NCBI GenBank assembly: GCA_947499935.1
Contig: CANMQH010000027.1
Location: forward strand, 1-35,315
From: an uncultured Algibacter sp.
GTDB lineage: Bacteria; Bacteroidota; Bacteroidia; Flavobacteriales; Flavobacteriaceae
Reading direction: 5' to 3'
DNA: 35,315 nucleotides
In this document: positions 24,115-32,108 of the stretch, in pieces
Layout of the letters: each line of letters starts with the position of its first letter
Position numbering within the stretch: the stretch's first letter is position 1
Program-made: the position numbers and the translations under genes
Notes under the pieces: model-generated
The model's input: the letters and a program-made list of their open reading frames with translations, nothing else
What the model was told of the DNA's origin: nothing
The model's database searches: none

Positions 24115-24606
24115 TTAATTATTATTTAATATATTTTCTATTCTAAAACCAACATCGGTGATACCCTCTAACTCAACAACACCATTTACTTTTCCATTTT
24201 CTCTCATGGCTTGCTGTATATTAACGATATATTCTCCTGCTTCCTTAAAAATAACCTGTTCTTTATACCATAGTTTGTTTTCTTTTACATCGGTATAACC
24301 CGAACCCAAAAACTTGCCATTTGGAGCTGTCATTTTATATTCTAATGTGTCTTTTATTGTTTTTCCATGCGGAAAAACCATTTCTACAATTAAAAATAAA
24401 TTACTGTATTTATAAGCACTGGTATTTCTTAAATTAACAAATAGATTATAGGCATTGGTTGAATCTGGCGGACTAACCTTAAAACTTATAATAGAATCTT
24501 TATGCCACTTATTTGGGGTTGATTTGTACTTATCGAAAACACGATTTGAGTCACAAGACATTAACCCTAAAAAAATTATTACAAATAACAATGCATTATT
24601 TCTCAA
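24115..24606 (-). CDS. gldH: Gliding motility lipoprotein GldH
   Basis: GldH is a cell-envelope lipoprotein needed for flavobacterial gliding. The 163-aa product has a lipoprotein signal ending in LGLMSC (Cys18) and then NRVFDKYKSTPNKWHKDSI, a family hallmark, followed by VNLRNTSAYKYSNLFLIVEM and a beta-rich end. The start chosen is the TTG at 24606, which gives MRNNALLF and places the signal peptide at the very N-terminus. A longer frame to 24789 starts at an ATG deep inside the upstream gene and is rejected. The start overlaps the ricT end by 11 bases, so translation is probably coupled. Confidence 0.85.
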   Translation of the reverse strand: MRNNALLFVIIFLGLMSCDSNRVFDKYKSTPNKWHKDSIISFKVSPPDSTNAYNLFVNLRNTSAYKYSNLFLIVEMVFPHGKTIKDTLEYKMTAPNGKFLGSGYTDVKENKLWYKEQVIFKEAGEYIVNIQQAMRENGKVNGVVELEGITDVGFRIENILNNN

Positions 24607-25867
24607 CGTTCTTTTTGTTTTGAGGTTTTCTTTTGTTTCTATTATTTTTATTCCTGTTATTAGGCTTAGAGTTATTTGACTTGGGAGTATTCGGTTTTGA
24701 GTTATTGTCCTGTTTGCCGTTTTTACCACCTTGATTGTTAGTCTTCTTTCTATTATTTCTACGTTTGTTATTATGTTTTGGACTATCAAAACGGGTTAAA
24801 CTGTCTTGCCCAACAACGTTTTCAAACTCAGTTTTTACATCTTCAATTTCTTCGGACGCATATTCTTCTAAACTAGCAACTTTTTCTTTTTTCTTGTTTA
24901 ACTCTATAATCTCATTAGCTTGGGCAGTAGTTATCTTGTGCCAGTTCATCCATTCGCCTTCGTATGCATACCACATATGCCCTTTAAAAATATCTGTTTT
25001 TTGACAAACGGCAGACCCTTTTTCTGTGTATAATTTAATATCTGTTTTAGGAAAACTTTTTAGGGCATCTAAATAGGTGTCTAATTCGTAATTTAAACAA
25101 CATTTTAATTTACCGCATTGTCCTGCTAATTTTTGAGGGTTTAAGGATAATTGTTGGTAACGTGCCGCCGATGTACTTACCGATCTAAAATCTGTTAACC
25201 AAGTAGAGCAACATAACTCACGCCCACAAGAGCCTATACCACCCAGTCGGGCTGCTTCTTGACGAAAACCAACCTGTTTCATTTCTATACGCGTCCTAAA
25301 CTCTCGAGCAAAAACTTTAATAAGTTCTCTAAAATCTACACGCTCCTCTGCGGTGTAATAAAATGTAGCTTTACTAGCATCACCTTGAAATTCGATATCC
25401 GAAATTTTCATGTGCAGCTTTAAATCAATGGCAAACTGTCGTGCACGCACCTTCATGGGTTCTTCTTTATCGCGCGCACTAGACCAAATATCAATATCTT
25501 TTTGGCTTGCTTTTCTGTATATTTTTAAAGCTTCGTTTATATCTTGAGGTATGTTTTTACGTTTCATTTGAACACGCACCAATTCGCCCGTAAGGGTTAC
25601 CATACCTATATCATGCCCTGTTTTTGCTTGTGTAGCAACAAGATCACCAATACTAAGTGTTAAGTTTTCTGTGTTGTGATAATACTCTTTCCTTCCATTT
25701 TTGTAGCGAACCTCAACCCAATTAAATGGTTTATCTCCACTAGGAAGAGACATGTTTGCTAACCAATCAAAAACGGTTAACTTATTACAACTATCTGTAC
25801 CACAAGTACCATTATTTTTGCAGCCTTTTGGAGAGCCGTCTTTAGTTGAGCAACTTGCGCAAGCCAT
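24596..25867 (-). CDS. ricT: PSP1-domain protein, RicT/YaaT-like
   Basis: This is a 423-aa protein. The chosen ATG (25867) gives MACASCSTKDGSPKGC, the conserved start of this family; seven codons upstream is another ATG without family support. A cysteine cluster at residues 3-35 and later cysteines (GSCGRELCCSTW, CGKLKCCLNYELD) form the iron-sulfur/zinc binding part, and the PSP1 domain covers about 90-300. In Bacillus RicT works with RicA and RicF as a factor for RNase Y and phosphorelay; the role in Bacteroidota is not established. The C-terminal 70 residues are Asn/Lys-rich and disordered. It lies upstream of gldH, a conserved neighbour in flavobacteria as I recall. Confidence 0.88.
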   Translation of the reverse strand: MACASCSTKDGSPKGCKNNGTCGTDSCNKLTVFDWLANMSLPSGDKPFNWVEVRYKNGRKEYYHNTENLTLSIGDLVATQAKTGHDIGMVTLTGELVRVQMKRKNIPQDINEALKIYRKASQKDIDIWSSARDKEEPMKVRARQFAIDLKLHMKISDIEFQGDASKATFYYTAEERVDFRELIKVFAREFRTRIEMKQVGFRQEAARLGGIGSCGRELCCSTWLTDFRSVSTSAARYQQLSLNPQKLAGQCGKLKCCLNYELDTYLDALKSFPKTDIKLYTEKGSAVCQKTDIFKGHMWYAYEGEWMNWHKITTAQANEIIELNKKKEKVASLEEYASEEIEDVKTEFENVVGQDSLTRFDSPKHNNKRRNNRKKTNNQGGKNGKQDNNSKPNTPKSNNSKPNNRNKNNRNKRKPQNKKNVEK

Positions 25868-25990
25868 ATATTTATATATTGATTCCAACTAGAACCATGG
25901 CTCTATTGGAAGAAGGTTTGTAATTTTTTTCGAATTTTATCTTCACAAAAATTTCTGTAAAAACATGAGAGCAACCCTTTTAGGTAGATT

Positions 25991-26011
25991 TTTTGAAAGT
26001 ATACTTCAAAA
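25991..26011. promoter_or_regulatory. Operator-like dyad upstream of ricT
   Basis: TTTTGAA, then a GTATAC palindrome, then TTCAAAA: arms are complementary except for one extra A. It lies 124 bases before the ricT start in the 224-base gap to trhO; nothing else was found there. It is only an observation of symmetry. Confidence 0.25.
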
Positions 26012-26091
26012 TATATCTTCTCGATGTAAATATAAGATTATTCTAAAGATTTAAACGAAAGAATTTTAGTTAACTGAGCTTTGTATTTTAC

Positions 26092-27165
26092 TTAAGTATT
26101 TTTATTCTCAAGAACCTCCATAATATTTCTTAAATCTTTTTTATATGGTAAATGGTCTGCACGTCCTTTTTTAAAAATATCATTGCTGTTACCTTGCCCT
26201 TTACGTAGTTCTTTTTGGGCTTCATGTGGAAGCGCATTAATGTCTTTACACGTTGTTGAACAACAATTATCCATCTCGACTTTACAGTCATTACATTGTA
26301 TAAAAAGTAAATGGCAAGCTTCGTTAGCACAATTGGTATGCACATCAAAAGGATTACCGCATTGGTGGCAATTAGCAATAACGTCATCACTAATACGTTC
26401 TGCTCTTCGATCATCAAACACAAAATTTTGTCCTAAAAACTTATTTTCTAAATGTTCTTCATCTACTTGTCTTGCATATTCTATAATGCCCCCTTCTAAC
26501 TGGTATACATTTTTAAACCCTTTATGCTTAAAATAAGCACTGGCTTTTTCGCAGCGAATACCTCCTGTACAGTACATAACCAAGTTTTTGTCTTCTTTAT
26601 GATTTTTTAAATCATCTTCAATAATATCTAAAGACTCTCTAAACGTATCGACATCTGGTGTTATGGCATTTTTAAAGTGACCTATCTCACTTTCATAATG
26701 GTTACGCATATCTACCAAAATAGTGTTTTGATCTTCAATTAATGTGTTAAATTTTTCAGCTTTTACATGAACACCCTTGTTGGTAACATCAAATGTTTCA
26801 TCATTTAAACCATCAGCAACAATCTTGTTACGCACTTTTACCTTAAGTTTTAAAAATGATTTATTGTCTTGCTCTACAGCAATATTTAATCGAATATCTT
26901 TTAAAAACTCTATAGAATCTAAATGGTCTTTAAATGCGCTAAAACGGTCTGCAGGAAGTGATAATTGTCCATTAATACCTTCGCTAGCTACATAAATACG
27001 ACCTAAAACGTCTAACGCGTTCCAAGTAATAAATAAATGGTCTCTAAAAAGTTGAGGATTGCCAATTTTGGCATATTGATAAAAAGAAAGTGTTAATCGA
27101 TTTTTTCCTGCTTCATCAATTAATGCTGCTCTTTCTTTTGCGCTTAATGTATTGTACAGTTGCAT
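26092..27165 (-). CDS. trhO: tRNA uridine(34) hydroxylase TrhO (YceA), rhodanese family
   Basis: This is a 357-aa protein. TrhO makes 5-hydroxyuridine at tRNA position 34 using O2. Residues 1-110 form the N-terminal acylphosphatase-like part (YVASEGINGQLSLP), residues about 140-240 the rhodanese domain with the active loop YCTGGIRCEKA (Cys199, Cys205), and a Cys-rich C-terminus follows (CHQCGNPFD, CNDC, CCST), which fits zinc binding. All are as in YceA family members, and length is typical. It is divergent from recA, with its own promoter and a leader hairpin. Confidence 0.93.
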   Translation of the reverse strand: MQLYNTLSAKERAALIDEAGKNRLTLSFYQYAKIGNPQLFRDHLFITWNALDVLGRIYVASEGINGQLSLPADRFSAFKDHLDSIEFLKDIRLNIAVEQDNKSFLKLKVKVRNKIVADGLNDETFDVTNKGVHVKAEKFNTLIEDQNTILVDMRNHYESEIGHFKNAITPDVDTFRESLDIIEDDLKNHKEDKNLVMYCTGGIRCEKASAYFKHKGFKNVYQLEGGIIEYARQVDEEHLENKFLGQNFVFDDRRAERISDDVIANCHQCGNPFDVHTNCANEACHLLFIQCNDCKVEMDNCCSTTCKDINALPHEAQKELRKGQGNSNDIFKKGRADHLPYKKDLRNIMEVLENKNT

Positions 27166-27187
27166 GCTATACTAATTTTTAAGGTTA

Positions 27188-27207
27188 AATCTGTTTTAAG
27201 ACAGATT
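27188..27207 (-). other. Hairpin in the trhO leader
   Basis: AATCTGT and ACAGATT (27188-27194, 27201-27207) form a perfect 7-bp stem with a 6-base loop. In the trhO mRNA it ends about 22 bases before the start codon and begins about 20 bases after the -7 box, so it covers most of the 5' leader. There is no T-run after it. Confidence 0.45.
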
Positions 27208-27226
27208 AAAGAAATGTTTTAAAACA

Positions 27227-27256
27227 CAAAAGTACAATTTTAGATATAAGCGACAA
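27227..27256 (-). promoter_or_regulatory. Bacteroidota-type promoter of trhO
   Basis: Read on the minus strand: TTG (27256-27254), 19-base spacer, TACTTTTG (27234-27227). The -7 box is a perfect TAnnTTTG and the spacer is ideal. It lies about 60 bases before the trhO start. Confidence 0.7.
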
Positions 27257-27310
27257 TTAATCCCTTTAAAAAATGACTAGCTTGTCTAAAATTTATGTTG
27301 AAAACTATTA

Positions 27311-27341
27311 TTGTGACATGGCAAAAGATATAGTATTTTAG
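27311..27341 (+). promoter_or_regulatory. Bacteroidota-type promoter of recA
   Basis: TTG (27311-27313), 20-base spacer, TATTTTAG (27334-27341), one base from TAnnTTTG. It ends 30 bases before the recA ATG. I see no clear LexA-type SOS box in the gap. Confidence 0.55.
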
Positions 27342-27371
27342 CATACCTAATTTCAGAAAAACATATTATAA

Positions 27372-28379
27372 ATGAGCAGTGAAAAAGAAGCTAAATTAAA
27401 AGCGCTTAAACTTACGTTAGATAAGCTAGACAAAGCATACGGAAAAGGAACGGTAATGAAAATGAGTGATGCAGCCATACAAGATGTAGAAGCTATCCCT
27501 TCTGGGTCTTTAGGTTTAGATATTGCTTTAGGCGTTGGTGGATATCCCCGTGGACGTGTTATTGAAATTTACGGTCCAGAATCGTCTGGTAAAACAACAC
27601 TAACCTTACATGCTATTGCAGAAGCTCAAAAAGCAGGTGGTATTGCGGCTTTTATTGATGCCGAACATGCTTTTGATCGTTTTTATGCCGAAAAACTTGG
27701 TGTAGACATTGATAATTTAATTATATCTCAGCCAGATAATGGTGAGCAAGCTCTAGAAATTACCGATAATTTAATACGCTCTGGCGCTATTGATATTGTT
27801 GTTATAGATTCTGTTGCCGCTTTAACACCAAAAAGTGAAATTGAAGGCGAAATGGGAGACTCTAAAATGGGCTTGCATGCACGTTTAATGTCTCAAGCTC
27901 TAAGAAAACTAACTGGTTCTATTAGTAAAACTAATTGTACGGTAATATTTATTAACCAATTGCGTGAAAAAATTGGTGTTATGTTTGGTAACCCAGAAAC
28001 TACAACTGGTGGTAATGCCTTAAAATTTTATGCTTCTGTAAGATTGGATATTAGACGCTCTACACAAATTAAAGAAACCGATGGCAATGTAGCAGGTAAT
28101 AAAACCCGTGTTAAGGTTGTTAAAAATAAAGTAGCGCCGCCATTTAAAATGGCAGAATTTGATATTATGTACGGTGAAGGTGTCTCTAAAGTTGGTGAAA
28201 TTTTAGACTTGGCTGTAGAACATGAAATCGTTAAAAAAAGTGGCTCATGGTTTAGTTATGACGAAACCAAATTAGGCCAAGGTAGAGACGCTGTTAAAGC
28301 GCTAATAAAAGACAATCCAGAACTTATGGACGAGTTGGAAGCCAAGGTTAGAAAAATGGTAGCTGAAAGTAAAGGCTAA
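27372..28379 (+). CDS. recA: Recombinase RecA
   Basis: This 335-aa protein does strand exchange in homologous recombination and repair, and stimulates SOS cleavage. Walker A is GPESSGKT (68-75); other hallmarks are [54 protein letters not shown] and the C-terminal MVAESKG. The acidic C-terminal tail is short, as in other Bacteroidota. A strong terminator follows at 28403, so the gene is probably a single transcription unit. Confidence 0.99.
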   Translation: MSSEKEAKLKALKLTLDKLDKAYGKGTVMKMSDAAIQDVEAIPSGSLGLDIALGVGGYPRGRVIEIYGPESSGKTTLTLHAIAEAQKAGGIAAFIDAEHAFDRFYAEKLGVDIDNLIISQPDNGEQALEITDNLIRSGAIDIVVIDSVAALTPKSEIEGEMGDSKMGLHARLMSQALRKLTGSISKTNCTVIFINQLREKIGVMFGNPETTTGGNALKFYASVRLDIRRSTQIKETDGNVAGNKTRVKVVKNKVAPPFKMAEFDIMYGEGVSKVGEILDLAVEHEIVKKSGSWFSYDETKLGQGRDAVKALIKDNPELMDELEAKVRKMVAESKG

Positions 28380-28402
28380 TATTTGTGCTCATCTAAAAAA
28401 TT

Positions 28403-28430
28403 AAAAAATCCCGTTAATTCGGGATTTTTT
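28403..28430 (+). terminator. Intrinsic terminator of recA
   Basis: An 11-bp perfect stem, AAAAAATCCCG with CGGGATTTTTT, loop TTAATT, 24 bases after the recA stop codon. The A-run/T-run symmetry allows it to work on both strands. Confidence 0.85.
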
Positions 28431-28517
28431 AATTTTACAGTATTTTTTACGCAACCATTTATAGGTTTAAACATCTAGTTATTACAAACAAACGTTTAAT
28501 CGTAAAATGTATTTGTT

Positions 28518-28928
28518 ATGAAAAGATTGTTTTTATTTTATTTTGCACTCATTTTATTTGCTTCCTGTAGCAGTGATGATGACGCAATAAGCTTTACTGC
28601 AGATGTTTTACCTGTAGAAAGTGTGGACATCCCAGATGAATTTACATTAGGTGAAACGTACCCCATTACAGTATCGTACTTTAGACCCTCAACATGTTAT
28701 CAATTTAGAGATTTTTATTATTTAAAGGAAAATAATGAGCGTACAGTTGCACCAATAAACTATGTTTTTGATAGAAGTAATTGTGAAACTTTAGAAAATG
28801 TTTTAGTAGAAGCCACATTTAATTTTATAGTAACCAGCAATGGATCCTATATTTTTAAGTTTTGGCAAGGTAATGATGATGATGGTGACCCTCAGTTTTT
28901 AACCATTGAAGTTCCCGTAGTTGAGTAA
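28518..28928 (+). CDS. Small lipoprotein of unknown function
   Basis: This 136-aa protein begins MKRLFLFYFALILFASCSSDD, a lipoprotein signal with Cys17 followed by SSDDD, the acidic residues after Cys typical of flavobacterial surface-exposed lipoproteins. The body looks like one small beta-sandwich (FTLGETYPITVSYFRPSTC, NFIVTSNGSYIFKFWQG). Two cysteines (in STCYQ and SNCET) may form a disulfide. It precedes the ECF sigma factor by 32 bases with no terminator between. A TGTATTTG box two bases before its ATG is a weak -7 candidate. Function unknown. Confidence 0.7.
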   Translation: MKRLFLFYFALILFASCSSDDDAISFTADVLPVESVDIPDEFTLGETYPITVSYFRPSTCYQFRDFYYLKENNERTVAPINYVFDRSNCETLENVLVEATFNFIVTSNGSYIFKFWQGNDDDGDPQFLTIEVPVVE

Positions 28929-28960
28929 ACACATAAATTATTAATTAATACCATTAAAAT

Positions 28961-29503
28961 TTGAGTTTAAACGAACTCATAGAACATTGCAAAGTTAATG
29001 ATACCATAGCACAAGGAGAATTATACAAACTCTTTTCGAGTAAGTTATTTTCTGTTTGCTTAAAGTATTCGCGTAATCATGCCGAAGCTGAAGATAATTT
29101 GCAAGATGCATTTTTAACCATATTTAAAAAAATTGAGCAATACAAACATAAAGGGGCTTTTGAGGGGTGGTTAAAACGTATTACTATAAACATAGTATTG
29201 CAACGCTACCGAAAAGAAAAAGTGTTTGATATTATAAATGAAAATACCATTGAAGATGTAGAATTAGACATTGATGAAAACACGATTTGTATTGATTATC
29301 TTTTAAAAATTATACAAGAATTACCCGACAGATATAGACTTGTTTTTAACCTTTACGTTTTAGACGGATACTCACATAAAGAGATAGCAAACATGCTAAA
29401 TATAAATATAGGTACATCAAAATCTAATCTATCAAGAGCTAGACAGATTTTGAAAAATACTATAGAAACACATAAAACAACAGAACTTTCGAAATCCTTA
29501 TAA
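28961..29503 (+). CDS. ECF-type RNA polymerase sigma factor
   Basis: This 180-aa product starts with TTG at 28961 (MSLNELIEHCK), which matches the usual start of this family. Region 2 covers about 15-85 (EAEDNLQDAFLTIFKKIEQY, GWLKRITINIVLQRYRK). Region 4 covers about 120-170 (LPDRYRLVFNLYVLDGYSHKEIANMLNINIGTSKSNLSRAR), the helix-turn-helix for the -35 element. It has no region 3 and no extra domains. Its stop is followed at once by the ATG of the next gene, whose N-terminal part looks like an anti-sigma region, so the pair probably forms a signalling unit. Targets are unknown. Confidence 0.95.
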   Translation: MSLNELIEHCKVNDTIAQGELYKLFSSKLFSVCLKYSRNHAEAEDNLQDAFLTIFKKIEQYKHKGAFEGWLKRITINIVLQRYRKEKVFDIINENTIEDVELDIDENTICIDYLLKIIQELPDRYRLVFNLYVLDGYSHKEIANMLNINIGTSKSNLSRARQILKNTIETHKTTELSKSL

Positions 29504-31183
29504 ATGAGTGATAAGAAACATATAGACAGATTATTTCAGGAAGGCTTAAAAGATTTTGAGGCCACACCTAGTGATGCTGTATGGAAAAATATAGAAGCTG
29601 AGCTTAATAAAAAGAAGAAAAAACGCCGTGTTATTCCAATATGGTGGCGTTATGCAGGTGTTGCTGCTCTTATAATGGTATTGCTAACTATTGGGCGTTT
29701 ATTTTTAAATCATAAAAATGAGGTATCAACACATCAAGTTGTTGGCTCGGAAGATTCAAATTCTAATGATATAAAGATTCTAAACAATAATAAAACAAAT
29801 GAAATTAACCCAGTAATTACCAATAATAACGATGATAAAGATACTTTAACCAACAAAACAAAAATTAATCATGGCGATGTAGTAACGTCTAAACAATCAT
29901 CTATTGCCAAAACACCTGTTTCCAATAATAAAAACAAAACGACTTTGCCTACTTCTGGCAAGCAGGATTTAAATAACCCCGTTATCAACCAAAAAAAGCC
30001 TAACAACAATGCTTATGCTTCTGGTAAAGATGATGATTTAATACCATCTAAAAACAACATACAAGATACTGATGATACTATAACAACATCATCAGTTGCC
30101 AAAAATTCTAAATCGAAACATAAAAACAATAGTAAAACCCTACCTCCATTACATCAAACAAAAACGATCAATAACACGCTTAACAATACACAAAAAAACC
30201 ATGCCGTAGCAAATAGTAATTCCTCTAAAGAAAAAAAGGATGGAGACAAAACGTTAGATACTTCTAATAAAACACAAATAGCATCTGTTAATAATAAAAA
30301 TAGATCTCTAAATAAAGACGAAAACACAAAAACACAAATTGAAGACATCAATACAGATGATAAGAACAATACTGCTATAGCTGAAAACAAAACGAAAGAA
30401 AACGGACGCTCTATTGAAGATGAATTAGAAGAAAATAAGATTTTAATTAAAGAGAAAGACAAAAAAAGCAAATGGGCTATTACTCCAAATGCTGCACCGG
30501 TTTATTTTAATACTTTAGGCGAAGGTTCTTCTATAGATCCGCAATTTAAAAATAACTCTAAACAAGGTGAGGTTAATATAAGTTACGGTATTTCTGCTAG
30601 CTACGCCATAAACAATAGACTTAGTGTGCGCTCTGGTATTAATAAAGTCAATTTAGGATATAACACCAACGATGTTGCTGTTTTTCAATCAACTAATAAC
30701 GTTTTTAGAACAAACAGGCCATCTTTACAAAATGTAAGTAATGCATCCGATGAAATCTCTATTCTTAGCACCGAAAATTTAAGCAGCAATACCAGATCAC
30801 CACAGTCCATCATAACATCTAACTCATCCATTAATCAAACTTTAGGTTATATAGAAGTGCCTTTAGAGCTTCAATACAAAGTATTAGATAAAAAGGTAGG
30901 CATACATATTATTGGTGGTTTTAGTTCTTTCTTTTTGAGTGAAAACGATGTTTTTTCTGAAACTCAAAATGGGGATAAAACATTTTTAGGAAAAGCAACA
31001 AATGTTAACGATATAAGCTACAGTGCTAATTTTGGTTTAGGTTTAAATTATCAAGTTTCTAAAAACATAGACTTGAATTTAGAGCCTATATTTAAATATC
31101 AATTTAACACCTTTAACAATACTACAGGAAATGTAACACCATTTATTATTGGTGTATACACTGGATTTGCCATTAAATTTTAG
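29504..31183 (+). CDS. Anti-sigma-like protein fused to an outer-membrane beta-barrel
   Basis: This is a 559-aa protein. Residues 1-45 are cytoplasmic and helical (HIDRLFQEGLKDFEATPSDAVW, a start seen in flavobacterial anti-sigma-like proteins). A membrane helix lies at about 48-67 (WWRYAGVAALIMVLLTIG). Residues about 70-320 are a long Asn/Lys/Asp/Thr-rich linker of low complexity. Residues about 325-559 look like a porin-type outer-membrane barrel with alternating strands (KWAITPNAAPVYF, NISYGISASYAINNRL, GYIEVPLELQYKV) ending in GVYTGFAIKF with the terminal Phe typical of barrels. The inferred design spans both membranes. The gene abuts the sigma factor gene. The anti-sigma role is inference from position and topology. 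Confidence 0.8.
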   Translation: MSDKKHIDRLFQEGLKDFEATPSDAVWKNIEAELNKKKKKRRVIPIWWRYAGVAALIMVLLTIGRLFLNHKNEVSTHQVVGSEDSNSNDIKILNNNKTNEINPVITNNNDDKDTLTNKTKINHGDVVTSKQSSIAKTPVSNNKNKTTLPTSGKQDLNNPVINQKKPNNNAYASGKDDDLIPSKNNIQDTDDTITTSSVAKNSKSKHKNNSKTLPPLHQTKTINNTLNNTQKNHAVANSNSSKEKKDGDKTLDTSNKTQIASVNNKNRSLNKDENTKTQIEDINTDDKNNTAIAENKTKENGRSIEDELEENKILIKEKDKKSKWAITPNAAPVYFNTLGEGSSIDPQFKNNSKQGEVNISYGISASYAINNRLSVRSGINKVNLGYNTNDVAVFQSTNNVFRTNRPSLQNVSNASDEISILSTENLSSNTRSPQSIITSNSSINQTLGYIEVPLELQYKVLDKKVGIHIIGGFSSFFLSENDVFSETQNGDKTFLGKATNVNDISYSANFGLGLNYQVSKNIDLNLEPIFKYQFNTFNNTTGNVTPFIIGVYTGFAIKF

Positions 31184-31206
31184 GTTTTTGGTTAATTATG
31201 GGTCTA

Positions 31207-31228
31207 GGCTTTATCGCTTAATAAAGCC
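31207..31228. other. Hairpin after the barrel gene
   Basis: GGCTTTAT (31207-31214) and ATAAAGCC (31221-31228) form a perfect 8-bp stem with a 6-base loop. It has no T-run and stands in front of the strong terminator at 31237; it may be a second 3'-end structure. Confidence 0.5.
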
Positions 31229-31236
31229 CAGTCCTA

Positions 31237-31268
31237 AAAAAGCTGCTCGGTCCCTCGAGCAGCTTTTT
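31237..31268. terminator. Bidirectional intrinsic terminator
   Basis: A 13-bp perfect stem (AAAAAGCTGCTCG with CGAGCAGCTTTTT) and a 6-base loop. It serves the + strand barrel gene (ending 31183) and the minus-strand plsC gene, whose last base overlaps its right arm. Confidence 0.88.
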
Positions 31269-32013
31269 ATTTTTGAAAAGTTTGAAGTTGATTTAAAATA
31301 ACCGCTCTCGATTTTTCATTCAACATTCTAGTATCATTAGTAGCCAAGCCTTCAGTACTTATAAACTTATGGATTTTAACCCGCATTTTGCCTGGACTTC
31401 CGCTAAAAAACGTGTAAGAAAATCGTTTTTTATTATCTGCAAATGTTAATGGTACTATAGAGATTTGATGGTTTATAGCCAAACGGAATGCACCATCCTT
31501 AAACCCATCAAGATCTATGTGCTCTTCGGGCACACCACCTTCAGGAAAAATACAAATACTAACTCCCGTTTTTAATCGTTTTTGCGCTCTTAAAAACACG
31601 GCCTGCCTACTTTTTGGTGAGCTTCGGTCTACCAAAATACAAGTACGTTTATAAAAAAAACCAAAAAGCGGAATTTTAGCTAATTCTGCTTTTCCAACAA
31701 ATACAAACGGGTTTTTAACACTCACCAACATCAACATAATATCTGCCATAGATGTATGGTTGGCTATAAACATATAACTTTTTTTAGCTTCTGGTGTTTG
31801 TTCTCGCTTAATGCTATATGCAAACCCCATACCTATTAAAATAAATTTAGACCAAAGCCTTGCCATTTTAAAAAAAAAAGGATACCAAGACTCTTTTAAT
31901 ATAGATATTAATAACAAAGGCAACATAACCAGTATAGGTATAGCCATGAGTATATAAAACCAAATACGATACAGGAACCAGAAAATATATTTAAAAACCT
32001 TCATGAAATCCAA
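31267..32013 (-). CDS. plsC: 1-acyl-sn-glycerol-3-phosphate acyltransferase (PlsC family)
   Basis: This 248-aa membrane-bound enzyme adds a second acyl chain to lysophosphatidic acid to make phosphatidic acid. Hydrophobic helices lie at about 8-40. The catalytic HX4D motif is NHTSMAD (His86, Asp91), and the acyl-acceptor motif FPEGG lies at 156-160. The start at 32013 is followed by a second ATG three codons later (32004); both are plausible. Other lysophospholipid acyltransferases of the same superfamily cannot be excluded. Divergent from trpS with a 95-base gap. Confidence 0.9.
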   Translation of the reverse strand: MDFMKVFKYIFWFLYRIWFYILMAIPILVMLPLLLISILKESWYPFFFKMARLWSKFILIGMGFAYSIKREQTPEAKKSYMFIANHTSMADIMLMLVSVKNPFVFVGKAELAKIPLFGFFYKRTCILVDRSSPKSRQAVFLRAQKRLKTGVSICIFPEGGVPEEHIDLDGFKDGAFRLAINHQISIVPLTFADNKKRFSYTFFSGSPGKMRVKIHKFISTEGLATNDTRMLNEKSRAVILNQLQTFQK

Positions 32014-32023
32014 AAATACATAA

Positions 32024-32059
32024 TTGTATCGAGCAATTCTATTAAAAAATTTACCTTTG
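32024..32059 (+). promoter_or_regulatory. Bacteroidota-type promoter of trpS
   Basis: The -7 box TACCTTTG (32052-32059) is a perfect TAnnTTTG. The nearest TTG (32024-32026) gives a 25-base spacer, longer than ideal, so the -33 assignment is weak. The leader to the trpS ATG would be about 45 bases. Confidence 0.55.
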
Positions 32060-32085
32060 CTTTTTTCGTTTAACTATTAAAGCGC

Positions 32086-32103
32086 TACCTGATTTTGCAG
32101 GTA
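32086..32103 (+). other. Small hairpin before the trpS start
   Basis: TACCTG and CAGGTA (32086-32091, 32098-32103) form a 6-bp stem with a 6-base loop, ending five bases before the trpS start codon. It might affect translation start; the stem is short, so chance is possible. Confidence 0.3.
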
Positions 32104-32108
32104 ATATT

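Noticed and set aside
24607-24789. N-terminal extension of gldH to an ATG inside ricT
   Set aside because: It would bury the lipoprotein signal peptide inside the protein, and the region encodes the Asn/Lys tail of RicT in another frame.
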